From Spizellomyces punctatus DAOM BR117 (Eukaryota > Chytridiomycota > Chytridiomycetes > Spizellomycetales > Spizellomycetaceae), in the NCBI RefSeq assembly GCF_000182565.1, contig NW_015971540.1:1674476-1738475 (forward strand): a stretch of 64,000 nucleotides of DNA. The letters are read 5' to 3'. Positions 41,571 to 53,138 of the stretch are shown one piece after another. The position numbers and the translations under genes were made by a program. Within the stretch, counting starts at the first letter, position 1; every line of letters starts with the position of its first letter. Under the pieces are notes generated by a model. It did no database searches and was not told the DNA's origin. It saw nothing but the letters and a program-made list of their open reading frames with translations.

Positions 41571-42366
41571 ATGGTTATTGCCAATGCCACGACCACTGCA
41601 GTTCCTAGCAGCATCGTGGAGCTGGACAGGGATCCGTTACGTTCTGCCGTGAAAGAGTACGAAATGATCGAAAGCCATGATGATAAGAATATTTTATCGC
41701 CTGTGGGAGTGCTTGGACAGATTTCATTGATACTTGCCGCATTGGAAATATGGCACCTTTCCCACCCAAGCATGGAATCAATGATATAGTCGAAAGAGAG
41801 AAGCGAGACAAGAGGCAACAGTGCGATCGATGCAGCAGTTGGGGCTTTCCGCTGTAAACAATCAAGAAACCCCACGGCGCGACTCAAAGAGAAAGGTTCG
41901 TCGGAGGATGCAGAGATCAATGGAATCGGTAATGAGCAAAATCCCAGGCAATGATGCGATAGAAGATCATGAGCAAAGTCCGAAAGTTTGCGGAGGAAGA
42001 TTCGTGGCAAAGCATTTTGCATTCGAACGTAGGATGATAATCTCAGTATCTGTTTCTTCTATTGTGAGTTACTTAATCTGCAACATTGTATGCACCTGTT
42101 CATTTGTTCCTTTCTTTGACCTTTTGCACCTTGTACTCATGCCCTTCGCATTTGCACTTGGAATCAGCAAGAATTGGAGCAGCATGAACGATGACAATGA
42201 CGATGAAGAAGAAGACCGTATGGAGGAGAACACAGTGAGAAACGACAACAGAGAAGAAGACCAGGAGGTAGATGGAGACGAGGAAATGGCTGGGCAGGAA
42301 GACGAGATTATTGAGAAATGCATTTGTCAAAGAAAGACCATAGAAAAGGTTCAATTCCCACATTGA
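41571..42366 (+). other. Two coding-like frames, possibly one two-exon gene
   Basis: ATG at 41571 opens 72 codons (MVIANATTTAVPSSIVELDR...); from 41821 another frame of 181 codons contains a basic segment (RRDSKRKVRRRMQRS), a hydrophobic pair (VSSIVSYLICNIVC; LLHLVLMPFAFALGI) and an acidic tail (DDNDDEEEDRMEEN) ending at 42366. The join near 41790-41820 is not clear. No family recognised. The opposite strand is also open over most of this stretch, so this is a weak call. Confidence 0.25.
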
Positions 42367-43844
42367 AGACATTATTTTGCATTTAGAGTTTACGTTGAGA
42401 ATGTACTCAAACAAACGAAAAATAAAAACAGGCTCTGAACAAGGAACCGGGATATGTGACGAGGTATCCTCTCCTTTCTTTACAGGTAGACGATATGCTT
42501 CCTATTAGATGGGGATAGATGCTGTTCCTTGTAGTTTCAGAAACCAGGAAGACCAGCGAGGATATAAACGGGATTACGGAATGGCGAATGCAGAATCTAT
42601 TGGATTCTCGTAACATTGCGTTTTTGTAATTACGAATGAACACAGGATCCATTGCCTCTAGGTTTACAGAACTATATTGTGAGTACATTGATGTTAACCC
42701 GGCGGTTCTCCTGAAACTTGGAAGTATGTGGAAATCATTATCTCGGAAATCCGTCGTAGATACAACTAGCCTACTGCAGTCTCTGAGGGTAAGATATGCT
42801 TGCTGCATTGCGACTTTTACATTGCCCGTACTTGATAGAAATTACTCTGTTGAACTCAAACTAAGCGTGGCGATTGCTTATGGAAGAATCAGAGTACAGG
42901 CATCCCAAGTTTCCTGTTTCCTTTAACTCAAGCAACATCAAAGGAATCGGAGTCAACTCTGGAGACTGAATACTTTACAAACATTGCTGGATGAAAGAGA
43001 TTTATGGAAACAGAGCGGTTGTTAGATTCAATACATATCCGGGCCGATTATGCATTTGCGAAGGAGAAGAAAGGCAACAAATTCCTGAGAAAGATGCTCG
43101 AGAAGAGTCTTGTGAAGGTTACGAATTCAGTACGAGTCGGTGTCCTGTCAATTGAAGGCTAACATAACTTTTTGAAACCTATTCGTATGCACCTGTTACT
43201 GAATTCTGCAACAAATGTACGCCGCTAGTCATCTTGCGTCGATACAACGCATAGACAACTGATGATGAGGATGGTGAAGATCTTGTTCGAAATCGAAGGA
43301 TAGCCAAAGTCCTAGATATGCAATCTGATGAAAGTTTGGCCAGCTAATTAACATAATGGAGACCCCAAATCCAGAGACTTTAAATGACAAGACGTCAGGA
43401 GCAAGGAACAACCGGGTTTTATGGTATGAGGAATCTTGCTAAACAAAGTGCATGCAGATGGGATCCGTGTTAATTCTGTGGCACTATTCTGATGCCATTG
43501 CAATCGGTGTCCAGAGGACGAGAAAACCACAAAAAGTTCTACAGGGTGAGCCGTCGTTCGTCCAGGACGGGTAGGCCAACCGTTCGTTAAACCCTAAAAG
43601 AACTTGCAATTTCTTGCTTATCCTAGTTGGATTCTTAGAAGACAGATCATAACGTTGGAGAGATTTCAAATCTACCGGTTACATGTTGCATCTGGTAGCA
43701 ATCACTGCCGGGACTCCACCATTCCCAAAGTGGTGTACGTGATGCAAGACGGATCATTTGTAAACTACACGACTCATTCGGTGGGTATCTGTACGTACCG
43801 TACTGACATTTGAATCCAGATTCACTTCCACAGTAGGGGAATAG

Positions 43845-44084
43845 TTGGGAGCAAATCAAATCATAGCACTTCTGGGTTCTATTGAAGGGCACGTTGTTTG
43901 GTTCGAATATCTGCTTGCTCAGCCCATGAAAGTGAAGATGCGGGAACGTTTTGAAGGAAAGCTCGACCGTCCAATGGTTACCTGGATCCATATCTTAAAT
44001 GCTGGTTTTCAAGCAATGAATGATGTATCTCTTTTTCACGCAGTTACTTGGATATCTCATTGTAAGCGGAAAGTATCCAGATAA
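43845..44084 (+). other. Coding-like fragment
   Basis: Frame reading MGANQIIALLGSIEGHVVWF and VTWIHILNAGFQAMND; ordered, Trp-containing and unlike random sequence, but without a start context, splice partners or a recognised family. The opposite strand also has an open frame here. Confidence 0.2.
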
Positions 44085-47000
44085 CATAATGAACTAAGTT
44101 TCCTACCGATAGACTTAGAAAGCACTGCTTGAAGAATCCAAGCGGGTAGCGAGGCTTGCAAGCTCTCATCCATTTTCCATCGAAGATAATTGTTACGATC
44201 TTCCGACTACGTTATTACCGCAAATGTGATTCCTCAAAGGGCCAAACCTCGCAGGTTCAGCTTCATACTTGGGCGTCGACATTGACGCTCCTCCTACCTG
44301 GTAGCCGGTGCCGAACAAAGTCAACAAGAGTCCTACTATGAACAAGATCGTAGCCAGTCTGTTGCTGATCACAAGACTGGACATCGGCAGTTTGCATTGT
44401 ACATACTCGGGTTCCTTTCGAAATTCCTCTATTTCCTTGAGTGTATCTTCACAAAATGAGCAAAAGCATGCTCCGGAGGCTTCAAAAGCCAGTCGCTGAT
44501 CTGGCCCCCCAAAGGAACAAGAGATTTCTAAGCCCAAACCGACTCGCAAGAAGACGACTGCTTACCAAGTTGCTTGGAAGAACTAATTGCACAGAAGAAG
44601 AAAGAGGCGGCGAAAGCGGTTTTGCGTGCCATATACAGCAAGGGATGCCCAGGTTTTATTTTGCTATTTGACAAGAGCTGAATGGCGACGTTTTGCCTCC
44701 AATGCGTGCATCGCAGGAATGTGAAATGCCAGCATCGTCACGATGGCACTTAAAAGGCGCATCAAGAACTCTCTCCTTCCCACATAACCTCACGTTCAAC
44801 ACTATCGTTCTATCACAGTCATGGCGGCTTTGTACCTATACCACTTGATCTGCACTTACGTATACATGTCTATCGCGACGATTTTGTTGGCACCGCATTC
44901 ACATTTTGGATGGCAGCGGGTAGTTGATCGCATTTGTAGCAAAGTCATTGCTGACGGCGATGAACGGTACTGAGTCCTCCAGGATGTGGAACCAACAACA
45001 TTGTGGCGATTGACATGTATACGTAAGTGCAGATTAAATAGTCAAGTAATCATTGGTATCTGAACTCTTTCTAACAAGCATCGAAAAAGAGCTGATCAGA
45101 CAAGTTATTCCCGAGTTTGCGAAAACTCGGTCTTTCTGCAGTGGCAGTGGGGAGAATTCTGGTGACGCTTTGGGGAAGCGAAATTAGATTCCCAAAGGAA
45201 CGGTGCAGACGATCAAGGTGAGGGTCAGCCCCACGAACGAGGGGTCATATACCACAGGTGCATATCCATGCATTTCTGTTATATAAGCTAAAGTATTAAT
45301 ATGTAATTTGCGTATTTGCACTATGATACCACGGGCAACTGCTAACAACATCATTGGCGACTCGTTCAAAACCATTTCCTGGAAGGAAAAACGCAATCGG
45401 ATGATATTGTTGATCCCGAGAAAACAAAAATAAGACTTAAAATTGTTTAGCAACCGACTTGTTGCACTACGTTAACCCCAAGTGCGTGTGAACAAGCAGT
45501 GTAGAAAGAAGAGTGCTCGGGCTGCCGGCTCCAGTCGCAGAACTACTTGTAAAAGGGCACAAGCGACGGTTTCGGCTTAGTGAGATAAATTGTATCCCAT
45601 TGAATATTCTTAACAAAGACTCATATTTGACTCGTATTGCATCTCATCAAAAGCAAAATGAGCATCTTCCGCACATTTTGTTGCTACTTGCACATAACCC
45701 TAATGCTGTCTCTTGTTCCTGTTTGTTATCTCGGAAATCCAGAAAGCTTTGCAAGTCTTTTACTACTGTTCGGCTACCGAGGATAGGATGCCTTTGAATT
45801 GGTCTCGGAAGTCATGACCCAAGAGTACACATGTTAGATTGTAGATACTTCTGACATAAGAAAACTGTAGAGTGCATCACACTATATTTGCAGAACGTGC
45901 TACGCTGTCCGCTGACCAGAGCAGGATATGTCCACTGATTCTTCTTCACTATCGTCTGTGGCTGTATAGGATAAAGACATTGAATGTCAGGCATTGACAA
46001 GTAGATTCCTATGAGCGGGAATGTCCATCCATCTGCACGATTTCCGCTACTCGATTTTTCAAATTCGTCTTTAGCACACAGACAAGCTTCGCACGATTGT
46101 GGAGGACGTCATCTGTGCATTTGAGATTTTCTTTAGTAAGATGAACTACAGACGAGCCGACGAAACGAGGGATCGCTCGAATCGTTGTAAAGGGGTATAT
46201 GCACTAGTTTTTATAACTGCCTGGATCCTCGTCATAGAAAGGACTCGACGTCGTAGCTGGCGGCAGATTGTAGAACATCTGATAAGATAGTCTCGTATCT
46301 TAAGGAGTTCCAGGGGCGTAATGATTGTTGTTGTTAGGAGATCCCCTTTCAAAGCGAAAGATAACACAGTTTCTCTTGAATATGTACATTTTCTAATGCA
46401 GAGGAGATACCCCAATCCGTTGCGGTTGGCACTTAGAACAGAGGAGCAGCTATTTCGCCGTTCGTATTGTCGATTTCAATGACAAGTTTTACATAAAAAT
46501 TCGACAAGGCATGCACGAATACCCTCCAACAATTCCAGCGTGAAGAAGGAATACTGCATGTTACCAGTTAGGACATTCTGTCTCATAAGGGACCATTGCG
46601 ATAATAACCAAACCGAAAGTTGAAATTCAAAGAAGACTAGCTCTTTCAGTAATTTCATTCCTTCTGTGATAAAAGATTCTATCGGACAATTATGCGGCGC
46701 GTTGTTCACGACAATGAGCGAACGTTTGTCCGTTATTGAAGTATAGCATTGCCGTTTTCAAAGCATCCTGGATTTAAGCAAGAAAAATATATTCTAAACT
46801 GTCAACGAGCCCCCATCATGTCAATGTTTATCTACGTTAGAGATCATCAAGACTGGTCTATTCAGAATGAACATTATGATCCGTATCATTCCGATGAAGA
46901 CGTTACACATAGTTATAGAAATAGCAAAGGAGTTAGCTAACGAACAATTGACGCGTTGGGAAGCATCTGGGAGGATCAAACTACTCCCATTGACGGAGGA

Positions 47001-47585
47001 AACAAGAGGGAAGAAAAATGGGGAATTGTGCCTTTGGATGTAGATCATGTTTTCATGTTATCGATGACATTGCCTACGTGCAGAGACCGGCGACTTTCGA
47101 CGTTAAGCAAGCTGCAATCGACAGCGAAACCGTTAGACTCGGCCCGAGCGGGATTTATATCCTAATGGATCCAACTGTGCATTGCAAACAATGAGAGTAA
47201 CTTTCATGTGAAACTGGTATAGTTATATGTCATGGCAGTCATATTGTTTGCCACTAATAGAACCATGCCTGTTTGGCATCGGGTCGATGCAAAATCTTGA
47301 GCAAAAGGGCAACGGCGGACGTGGTTCTCCCCTTGATACGCTCCAGCCTTTGCATGTTTTGAGGTTTAATGGAGAACTGTACAGCTTCACACAATCCGAG
47401 ATTATATTTGCAAGCACCGATATCAGGACAATATCATGTGGAGGGAGGTAGTCCTTTGAGGCTAGTACGCGTTTACAGAATCTGACGGTGGCATCAAGGG
47501 GGAAGGTCAGGGAGAAGAAGGATGACATAGGCAAAAGATATGCACGAATTCCGAATTGCAAAAAAAAAGCGCAGTCCTCAAGGGT

Positions 47586-47684
47586 TATAAAAAGGCGACC
47601 TTTCCTCTCCCCCCCCGGCACTTCTTTACTCCTCACCGACCTCTCCAACATTCTCTCTTTCTTTTGTGTTCTTGCTTTCTTTCT
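47586..47684 (+). promoter_or_regulatory. TATA box and pyrimidine-rich leader
   Basis: TATAAAAA at 47586-47593 is followed by about 75 bases that are mostly C and T (ttcctctccccccccgg and later stretches) up to the ATG at 47685. This resembles leaders of highly expressed fungal genes such as those for ribosomal proteins. Confidence 0.5.
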
Positions 47685-47947
47685 ATGGTTGGAGAGAGGG
47701 GGGAGATCGCCCCGGGATTGGCGTTAAACTCGACTCGGTCAAAAACAGATACCGGAAATACGTGTAAGGTCGTCGTTGGAAAGCGACGTGTCGCTCCTGT
47801 CGGAGTGTCAGGGATTGTGCCGCGCGGGACGTAAGTGGTAGGAGCGCGGACGTGCTCAGAGCTGCATTTGTAGTGATGACGAGCGCTCCTCTCAGAGGAA
47901 GGGCCCGATATTTTTTACAACATAAAGGAAGAAAACTCAAAGAATGA
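47685..47947 (+). CDS. Small basic protein (65 residues), unidentified
   Basis: Exons 47685-47830 and 47896-47947 join in phase (donor gtaagt, acceptor ctcag). The product reads MVGERGEIAPGLALNSTRSK, later KVVVGKRRVAPVGVSGIV, and ends GRARYFLQHKGRKLKE; it is strongly basic at the C-terminus. Size, charge and the TATA box with a pyrimidine-rich leader suggest a ribosomal or mitoribosomal small protein, but I could not match it to one. The next gene, Cdc20, ends 240 bp away on the opposite strand. Confidence 0.5.
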
Positions 47948-48186
47948 AGACATGATGCTTGACTGTATAAGATGCGAGGTCCATCCGCGCTTTCAACCAT
48001 TTGCCTTGGCAATGGATATGACGATGATCACGATTACGGACACCCTGCACAGATTCCATCCTGCTTCACGTTATGGTTCAAATATTTATTTACATGTGTG
48101 TGTTCAAATAGATACCACTCGATCGTTCCAATCATACAACAATAAAGTTCAACTGTCGCCTTCCTACTCTAGAGCTAAAGGGCATA

Positions 48187-50037
48187 TCATCTGATCGCCA
48201 TTCTCCTGTACGCATTAACCAACTCATCCTCAACGTCTTTCTCTCCAACAGATTTTCCACACTTTCCGCCCTTTTTCTTGGCCTCCCAAATTTTCCAAAA
48301 CTTGAGGTTCTCATCGCTTGCGCCGGTCGCTACCGTTTGACCATCAGGGCTTAAGGCTGTGTGAAGAACACGAGCATCATGGCCTTCCAAATCACCAATC
48401 TTGGTCAGTGACGGATATTTCCATATTGAAAGGTGATTGTTGGGAAATCCATGAGATGTGAAAAATTCCTTATATTCCAGAGACCACAAGATGGACGTGA
48501 CTTGAGACCCAGTGTCAACCGAGGCAATTTTTCCAGTGGTGGAAACGTTCCAAAAGTGAACTGTACGGTCGTGGGAACCTCCTCCTGTCGCCAGAGTGTT
48601 CAACTGCCATGGACACCATGCAAGCGCCTAGGTTTGAATAAAGCGGAGTCAGTACGGTGATGAGTTTTCTAAGAATAGGCGACTTCCTTACCTTTACTGC
48701 AGCGGTATGCTCTGCCTTTGTGAACTTAGGAAGACTCGATCTAGCATCCCATATGACAACCTGATTGTCATTTCCTCCACTTGCCAGGAACTGTCCATCC
48801 GGCCTCCACTTCAGCCCACAGACATCGGACTCGTGAGATAGCAAAGAGGCCACCCGATGATTAGCCAAACGCACATCATGATTCCAAATACTGCCATCGC
48901 GGGCGCCCGAGGAGAGTACATTGGTATCCCAGGCAAGAACACCAACCCTGCTAGCCCTTCCTCGCATGGTTCGCATCTTTTTCAAACTTTCGAGGCTCCA
49001 TATTTCTATATCACCCTCGCTCAGACCCACTGCCAAATGACTTCCGTCGGGTGCCCATTGTAGAGATGCCACGTATGTATCCTCCCGGGTTACCGAGCAA
49101 AGTGGCGCTGTTTTACCCGTATTGCCGTTCCAAAGATATACGGTATTGTCAAGAGCGATTGCTAACATATTGTTCGCCGACCAGTCGATCAAATTCAAGT
49201 AGAAATCGTCAGAGAGCCCTGGAGCATCCAAAACCTTCTCCGGTTCCGATTTCACGCGCCTTGCTGCAACGGTAGAGTTGGGTTTGCGGAGTGGTCTACT
49301 CCAGGATGTGCGAAAATCTTGCCGCTGGGCTGCTGGAGGTTCTGCATTGAACGCTAAAATGCGCTTATCTAGAGCCACGCCGCACGCTTTAGCGACCTGC
49401 TCTTGGTATGCTAAAGTGTCCGGATCCAAAGTTTTCAGCTTTTGCCGATCTGTGGTGTCTCGAATATTGAACTGTGAGGATGCTCGATCGATAGCGTCTT
49501 GACTTGGCACAAATCGGTCATACTACATAAGGAGAATTGTGCGGTTAGCTGTCTGAATTGCACAATCAAGGCCTATCCAGTGATCCTCTAATCCATTTCT
49601 ATATCAAACGAGATGTTCATCTCTTCTATTTAAACAGCTGTGTTCAGACCTACCATCCTTTCTTTTGCTTTTCCCCTTTTGCCACCACCACTCGGACTGA
49701 CAGCCGCGACGCCCAATCGCTGCTTAATAAAGTTCTCTGCATTTCTCCCACTTATAACAGACGATCGTGGTGAATGCCCTAATCCAGTAGCATTATAGCT
49801 GCGCGGAGAGCGGGTATGGGCGACGGACGGTGAAGCACCTCCAGCTGAAGGACGGGTCGGTGTGCGACCGTGAACATGAAGACGGTCAGCAAAGCTGCGA
49901 GTTGGAGTTCCAGCAATCCGGCCAGCTGTACTCTTTCGCCGTGGAGTTTCCATAGTTTCCCTGACTCTGCGAGCTATCTGAGGGCTCATAGGGTTGAGAC
50001 CTGTCTGGAGGTCCTTGGAGATGCTTGGGGGCGGCAT
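48187..50037 (-). CDS. CDC20: Cdc20/Slp1-type APC/C activator
   Basis: WD40 co-activator that recruits substrates to the anaphase-promoting complex at the metaphase-anaphase step and is the target of the spindle checkpoint. Exons 50037-49654, 49522-48692 and 48627-48187 (551 residues). The C-box reads DRFVPSQ, with Gln where Arg is usual (DRFIPSR type). A Mad2-binding-like segment KRILAFNAEPPAA precedes seven WD40 blades (for example VYLWNGNTGKTAPL, IEIWSLESLKKMRTM, ASGGNDNQVVIWDAR). The last two residues are Ile-Arg, the IR tail that docks on Cdc27. No KEN box is obvious in the N-terminus. Slp1/Cdc20 rather than Cdh1 is inferred from the N-terminal layout and the RILAFNAEPP segment. Confidence 0.92.
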
Positions 50038-50378
50038 GATCGTATATGGATTCCCGCAACGGCAAAGATGGGGCTATAGACGTGTTGGTCCAGCTTTAGA
50101 GAGCAAGTATAAGAAGCTTGATGGTCAATGGACGCGCGCAATGACTAGAAGATGAAGAAAAAACAAAATGGTGAACTCCAGGTTGAAGAGCTCTGAGGTG
50201 TGCGGAGTGTTTTCGGACGACGCGCTCGGTTTGTCGAAGTGTCTGCCAGGTTCGATTCTCGGGGCACACGAAAACGCATCGGCTTTTGGGACGCCGGAAA
50301 GCAACTTTCTTTCGAATAGGTTCCCTATGTTAAAAGGATCTTTTTTCCAATTGGACTGCCAACGAGGTCAACTACCAT
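50038..50378. promoter_or_regulatory. Divergent promoter region of Cdc20 and the membrane protein gene
   Basis: 341 bp between opposite starts. Contains an 84-codon frame (50168-50422) without family features, which I take as chance. No TATA box visible. Confidence 0.35.
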
Positions 50379-51571
50379 ATGTCGAACCATTCGATGCGTT
50401 TTCAACACATGAGCGATATTGAACAGGGAGCGCTACTGAAGCAAATCACGGCTAGGATTACTAGTACAGAGAAAAGACATATCCACAAGACGTCAGTGTT
50501 TTGGGAGGTACATCCTTGAAATTGCCTCGTTGAATACTGGTAAAACGGTGACGACGCCGACCACATTGTAAATAAAATGCGTAGGTATGCTTTTTGTTGC
50601 CCCGGCCGGTGTTGACCCGCGCGTTTTCTGACAAGCCAAGATCTCATGGGGAACGAGGTGGGGAAGACAGTGAAATGGTAAGGCGGACTATAAAATGAAG
50701 TCGTCAGACGGAAAAGACCATGCTCATCCGTTATCCTGTTCATAAACGATATAGTCCATAGTTTTTCTTCTCGCTCTTGCCGAATTCGGACTTGCCGTTC
50801 GGGCTGGCCATGTCCTCGGCATACTCACAACACTCCTCTGTCTTGCTCAACTTTATGCTTCTGCAAGGCTTGGCACTGGTGCGGTTTTTATGCTTGCATT
50901 TTGCTATGTCTGAGCTTACTATGGCACAATGCCCTCGTGTCATCTTTCAGGAATCTTGGCGACCACGCTGGTTTATCTCGGCATGATATTGCGAACGTAT
51001 ATAGCCGCACTGGTGTACATTCAGGTCCGATCCGTTTGGAAAGGTAAAATCTGGACAGAATTCCCGGGGCAATACGATAAAAACGCTGGCAATATCGTTC
51101 GCTCCGCACGCGACGACAATGTGAGATGCGGAGCATTGGCTGGGCCTTTGCGGGTAGGAGAGTTTGTCGCGTATCCCCGCAATTAGGGAAGCTTACCATG
51201 GCAATGACATCTTTAGTTTCCTGCATCCAGCGATCGTATTGGAAGCTTGATATCTCGATGGACAGAGCAAACTGAAGGAGTTCGAGTCAAATCCGTACAT
51301 CTGGGAAACAAGGAAGGTTTTCGGCATGTAGGTAAAACCTCAGAGTGGATTACATTCTGTTTGTGTTGTAAGAGCCCTGCTAACTCCCAGCATCATAGAG
51401 TACATCACAACTTTTTTTGGTTTTGTGGACGATATCGCGATCCATTATTTTCAAGAGCACAGTCATACCGTAGTCGAATGGCATTCACAGTCGAGATGGG
51501 CCAGGGATTTCGATAGAAACGCCACGAGATTACGAGAGTTTGTAGAGTATCTGAGGGCTCATTGTGATTAG
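50379..51571 (+). CDS. Uncharacterised six-exon membrane protein (235 residues)
   Basis: Exons 50379-50507, 50636-50677, 50755-50878, 50951-51120, 51266-51327 and 51391-51571; all phases agree, which makes the model solid though no single frame is long. The N-terminus is hydrophilic (MSNHSMRFQHMSDIEQGALL). Two to three membrane segments follow: IVFLLALAEFGLAV, VLGILTTLLCLAQLYA, and GILATTLVYLGMILRTYIAA with VYIQ. The C-terminal third is soluble and aromatic (KLKEFESNPYIWETRKVF; IIEYITTFFGFVDDIAIHYF) and ends in a charged helix (LREFVEYLRAHCD). No family recognised. Confidence 0.6.
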
Positions 51572-51673
51572 CTACTGCGTACCGTAGGACTTTGTCCAGC
51601 CATCTGTTTCACCTACTCTGTAACTGCCGGGTTACACCTCAAACTGGAATGTCATGCGAAGAGCGAGATGAAA

Positions 51674-52375
51674 TCAAAGATTAGGGCGCACACTAGCGTC
51701 GGCATTCCAAACGGTAAACCTCGCTTGCGAAATGAAGCTTTTGGCGAACGATCGTGTCGCATGATGGCGGCTGTATTTGATTTCTATTATGGTCGCTGCA
51801 TTTTGAGCCCTTCCCGGCCATATGGTCTCCCCAAAAACTAAATGTATAGACACTGGGCCGCTTTCGAGCACATACCCAGCATTTGCCAGGGAAGCAATGC
51901 ATTTGTTTGCAACGTCTACTTCATTTGCAATATCAGTTTTGCATTAGTAGAAATATAGAATTTGGGGGTATGGTAACGGAGAACATACCATCCCTGATTT
52001 TATGTTCGATAATTTCAAAGAAGTTATTTTGGCTATAAGAGTTGGTTCACTCTGCGGAGGCAATGCGTCTCAAGGTACTTATCGGACAGATTAACGGGAA
52101 ATCTTACGGCATAGGGGTGTGTGGTGGTGCTAGTTGCAAGCAAAACGCTAGAAGTCCCTCATGCATAGCCAGCGCTGGACTGATACCGCTCTTGGCTTCC
52201 TCATCAGACGGGAGATTGCGTGGCATGTGCGGATATTTGAAGAGTCCCTTTCCATCCCGTCGAGAGACATCGTCCCCCATATACCACTCATTGTGGATCG
52301 CATGACCTTCGACAACAATATGTGCGGTCGGGATGAATGACCCGATTTATGACCATAAATAAGTTTGTTCAACAT
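51674..52375 (-). CDS. Uncharacterised multi-exon protein (C-terminal part well supported)
   Basis: Three exons join in phase: from about 52165 to 52079, 52032-51989 and 51915-51674, with introns of 46 and 73 nt (acceptors ttatag and aagtag). The chain reads AVRFPVNLSDNQNNFFEIIE, VANKCIASLANAGYVLESGP, VSIHLVFGETIWPGRAQNAA, TIIEIKYSRHHATRSFAKS and ends NADASVRPNL. The pattern beta-strand plus IEIKYS could fit a nuclease-like or RNA-binding fold; this is a guess. The 5' part (an open frame to 52375) is not joined with confidence. Confidence 0.4.
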
Positions 52376-53138
52376 GTGCGCCCTCAGTTATATGACCTTG
52401 CGTATTCTAACCACAGGTATACGCATGCGTGTTTTTACTATTTAGATTGCGTACGATCTGTTGTCGCAAACGTGCATAGGCGAATGTTATAGTCAATGAT
52501 CAGAATCCAAATACCAGTCATCCAAAGTGCAAAACAAAGATGCACTTCCAGAAACCAAGAATATCTACTGCTTATTTTGCTGAGCTGAGACATCCAACCA
52601 AAACTTGTGGCGGAATAAAGCATTCTGAAAGTGGACCTGATATCCAATTCCTATTGTTCAGAGGGAGACAGATAAGCGTATGGGAGACACATCCAGAAGA
52701 ATCGTAAAAAAAAAAAAATAACACATACACACGTGAGATGAACAGCCAGGAGGTTGGTAATAACATGGAGTACCGACAACGGGGCGTCATGAAAGGGATA
52801 TCGAAAACAAGCCGTAATAACTCGGAGACATTACCAACGGTTCCAGCTCAATTCCAGATAGTCGGGATTTTGGGGTAGTGTTCTTTATTCGATCCTTGTT
52901 TGACCTTTATTCTCTGTGTGGGTGGTAAACTATGAGCGCGCTACCCTCTTTTTTTTTGTTGTGTGATGGCAACACAAACTCCAGGATGTACAATGGACGC
53001 CCATTGAAGTGAGCCTCAGGCGATGGAAGACGAGACGCAAATGTTTGGCCCCGGATCCCCCATACTGAAAATCCGGTTAAAGCAGATGGCTATGCTGGCG
53101 ATCCCCCCATCTGCGCGAGAGAGGACTTTATCATACCA
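52376..53138. other. Intergenic region
   Basis: About 760 bp upstream of the class C receptor. A run of twelve A at about 52707-52718 and a poly-T run near 52950 are the only notable low-complexity features. No gene seen. Confidence 0.4.

Larger units (their letters stand above)
34551..47585. other. Thirteen-kilobase tract of decayed or highly diverged coding fragments
   Basis: No intact gene can be supported. Both strands carry many 60-180 codon frames that look like protein locally, with charged helices, membrane segments or Gln-rich runs, but they are interrupted by stops and frame changes that I could not remove with plausible introns. The better fragments are listed separately. No reverse transcriptase, integrase, transposase or terminal repeat was seen, so a transposon origin is not shown. 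Alternatives are a cluster of pseudogenes or fast-evolving genes with many tiny introns. Confidence 0.5.

Noticed and set aside
44193-44549. Minus-strand frame with a hydrophobic stretch (ATILFIVGLLLTLFG), possibly a membrane protein
   Set aside because: The plus strand is also open, there is no splice context, and one hydrophobic stretch is not enough to call a gene.
34551-47585. Retrotransposon or DNA transposon origin of the gene-poor tract
   Set aside because: No reverse transcriptase, integrase or transposase motif, no terminal repeats and no target-site duplication could be seen; left as undecided rather than called mobile.
50205-50275. Sequence with a B-box-like GGTTCGATTC that could be a tRNA T-arm
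   Set aside because: No A box, no D-arm and no 7-bp acceptor stem could be paired around it.
52148-52375. 75-codon minus-strand frame as a separate gene
   Set aside because: More likely the 5' part of the multi-exon gene ending at 51674; join not proven.
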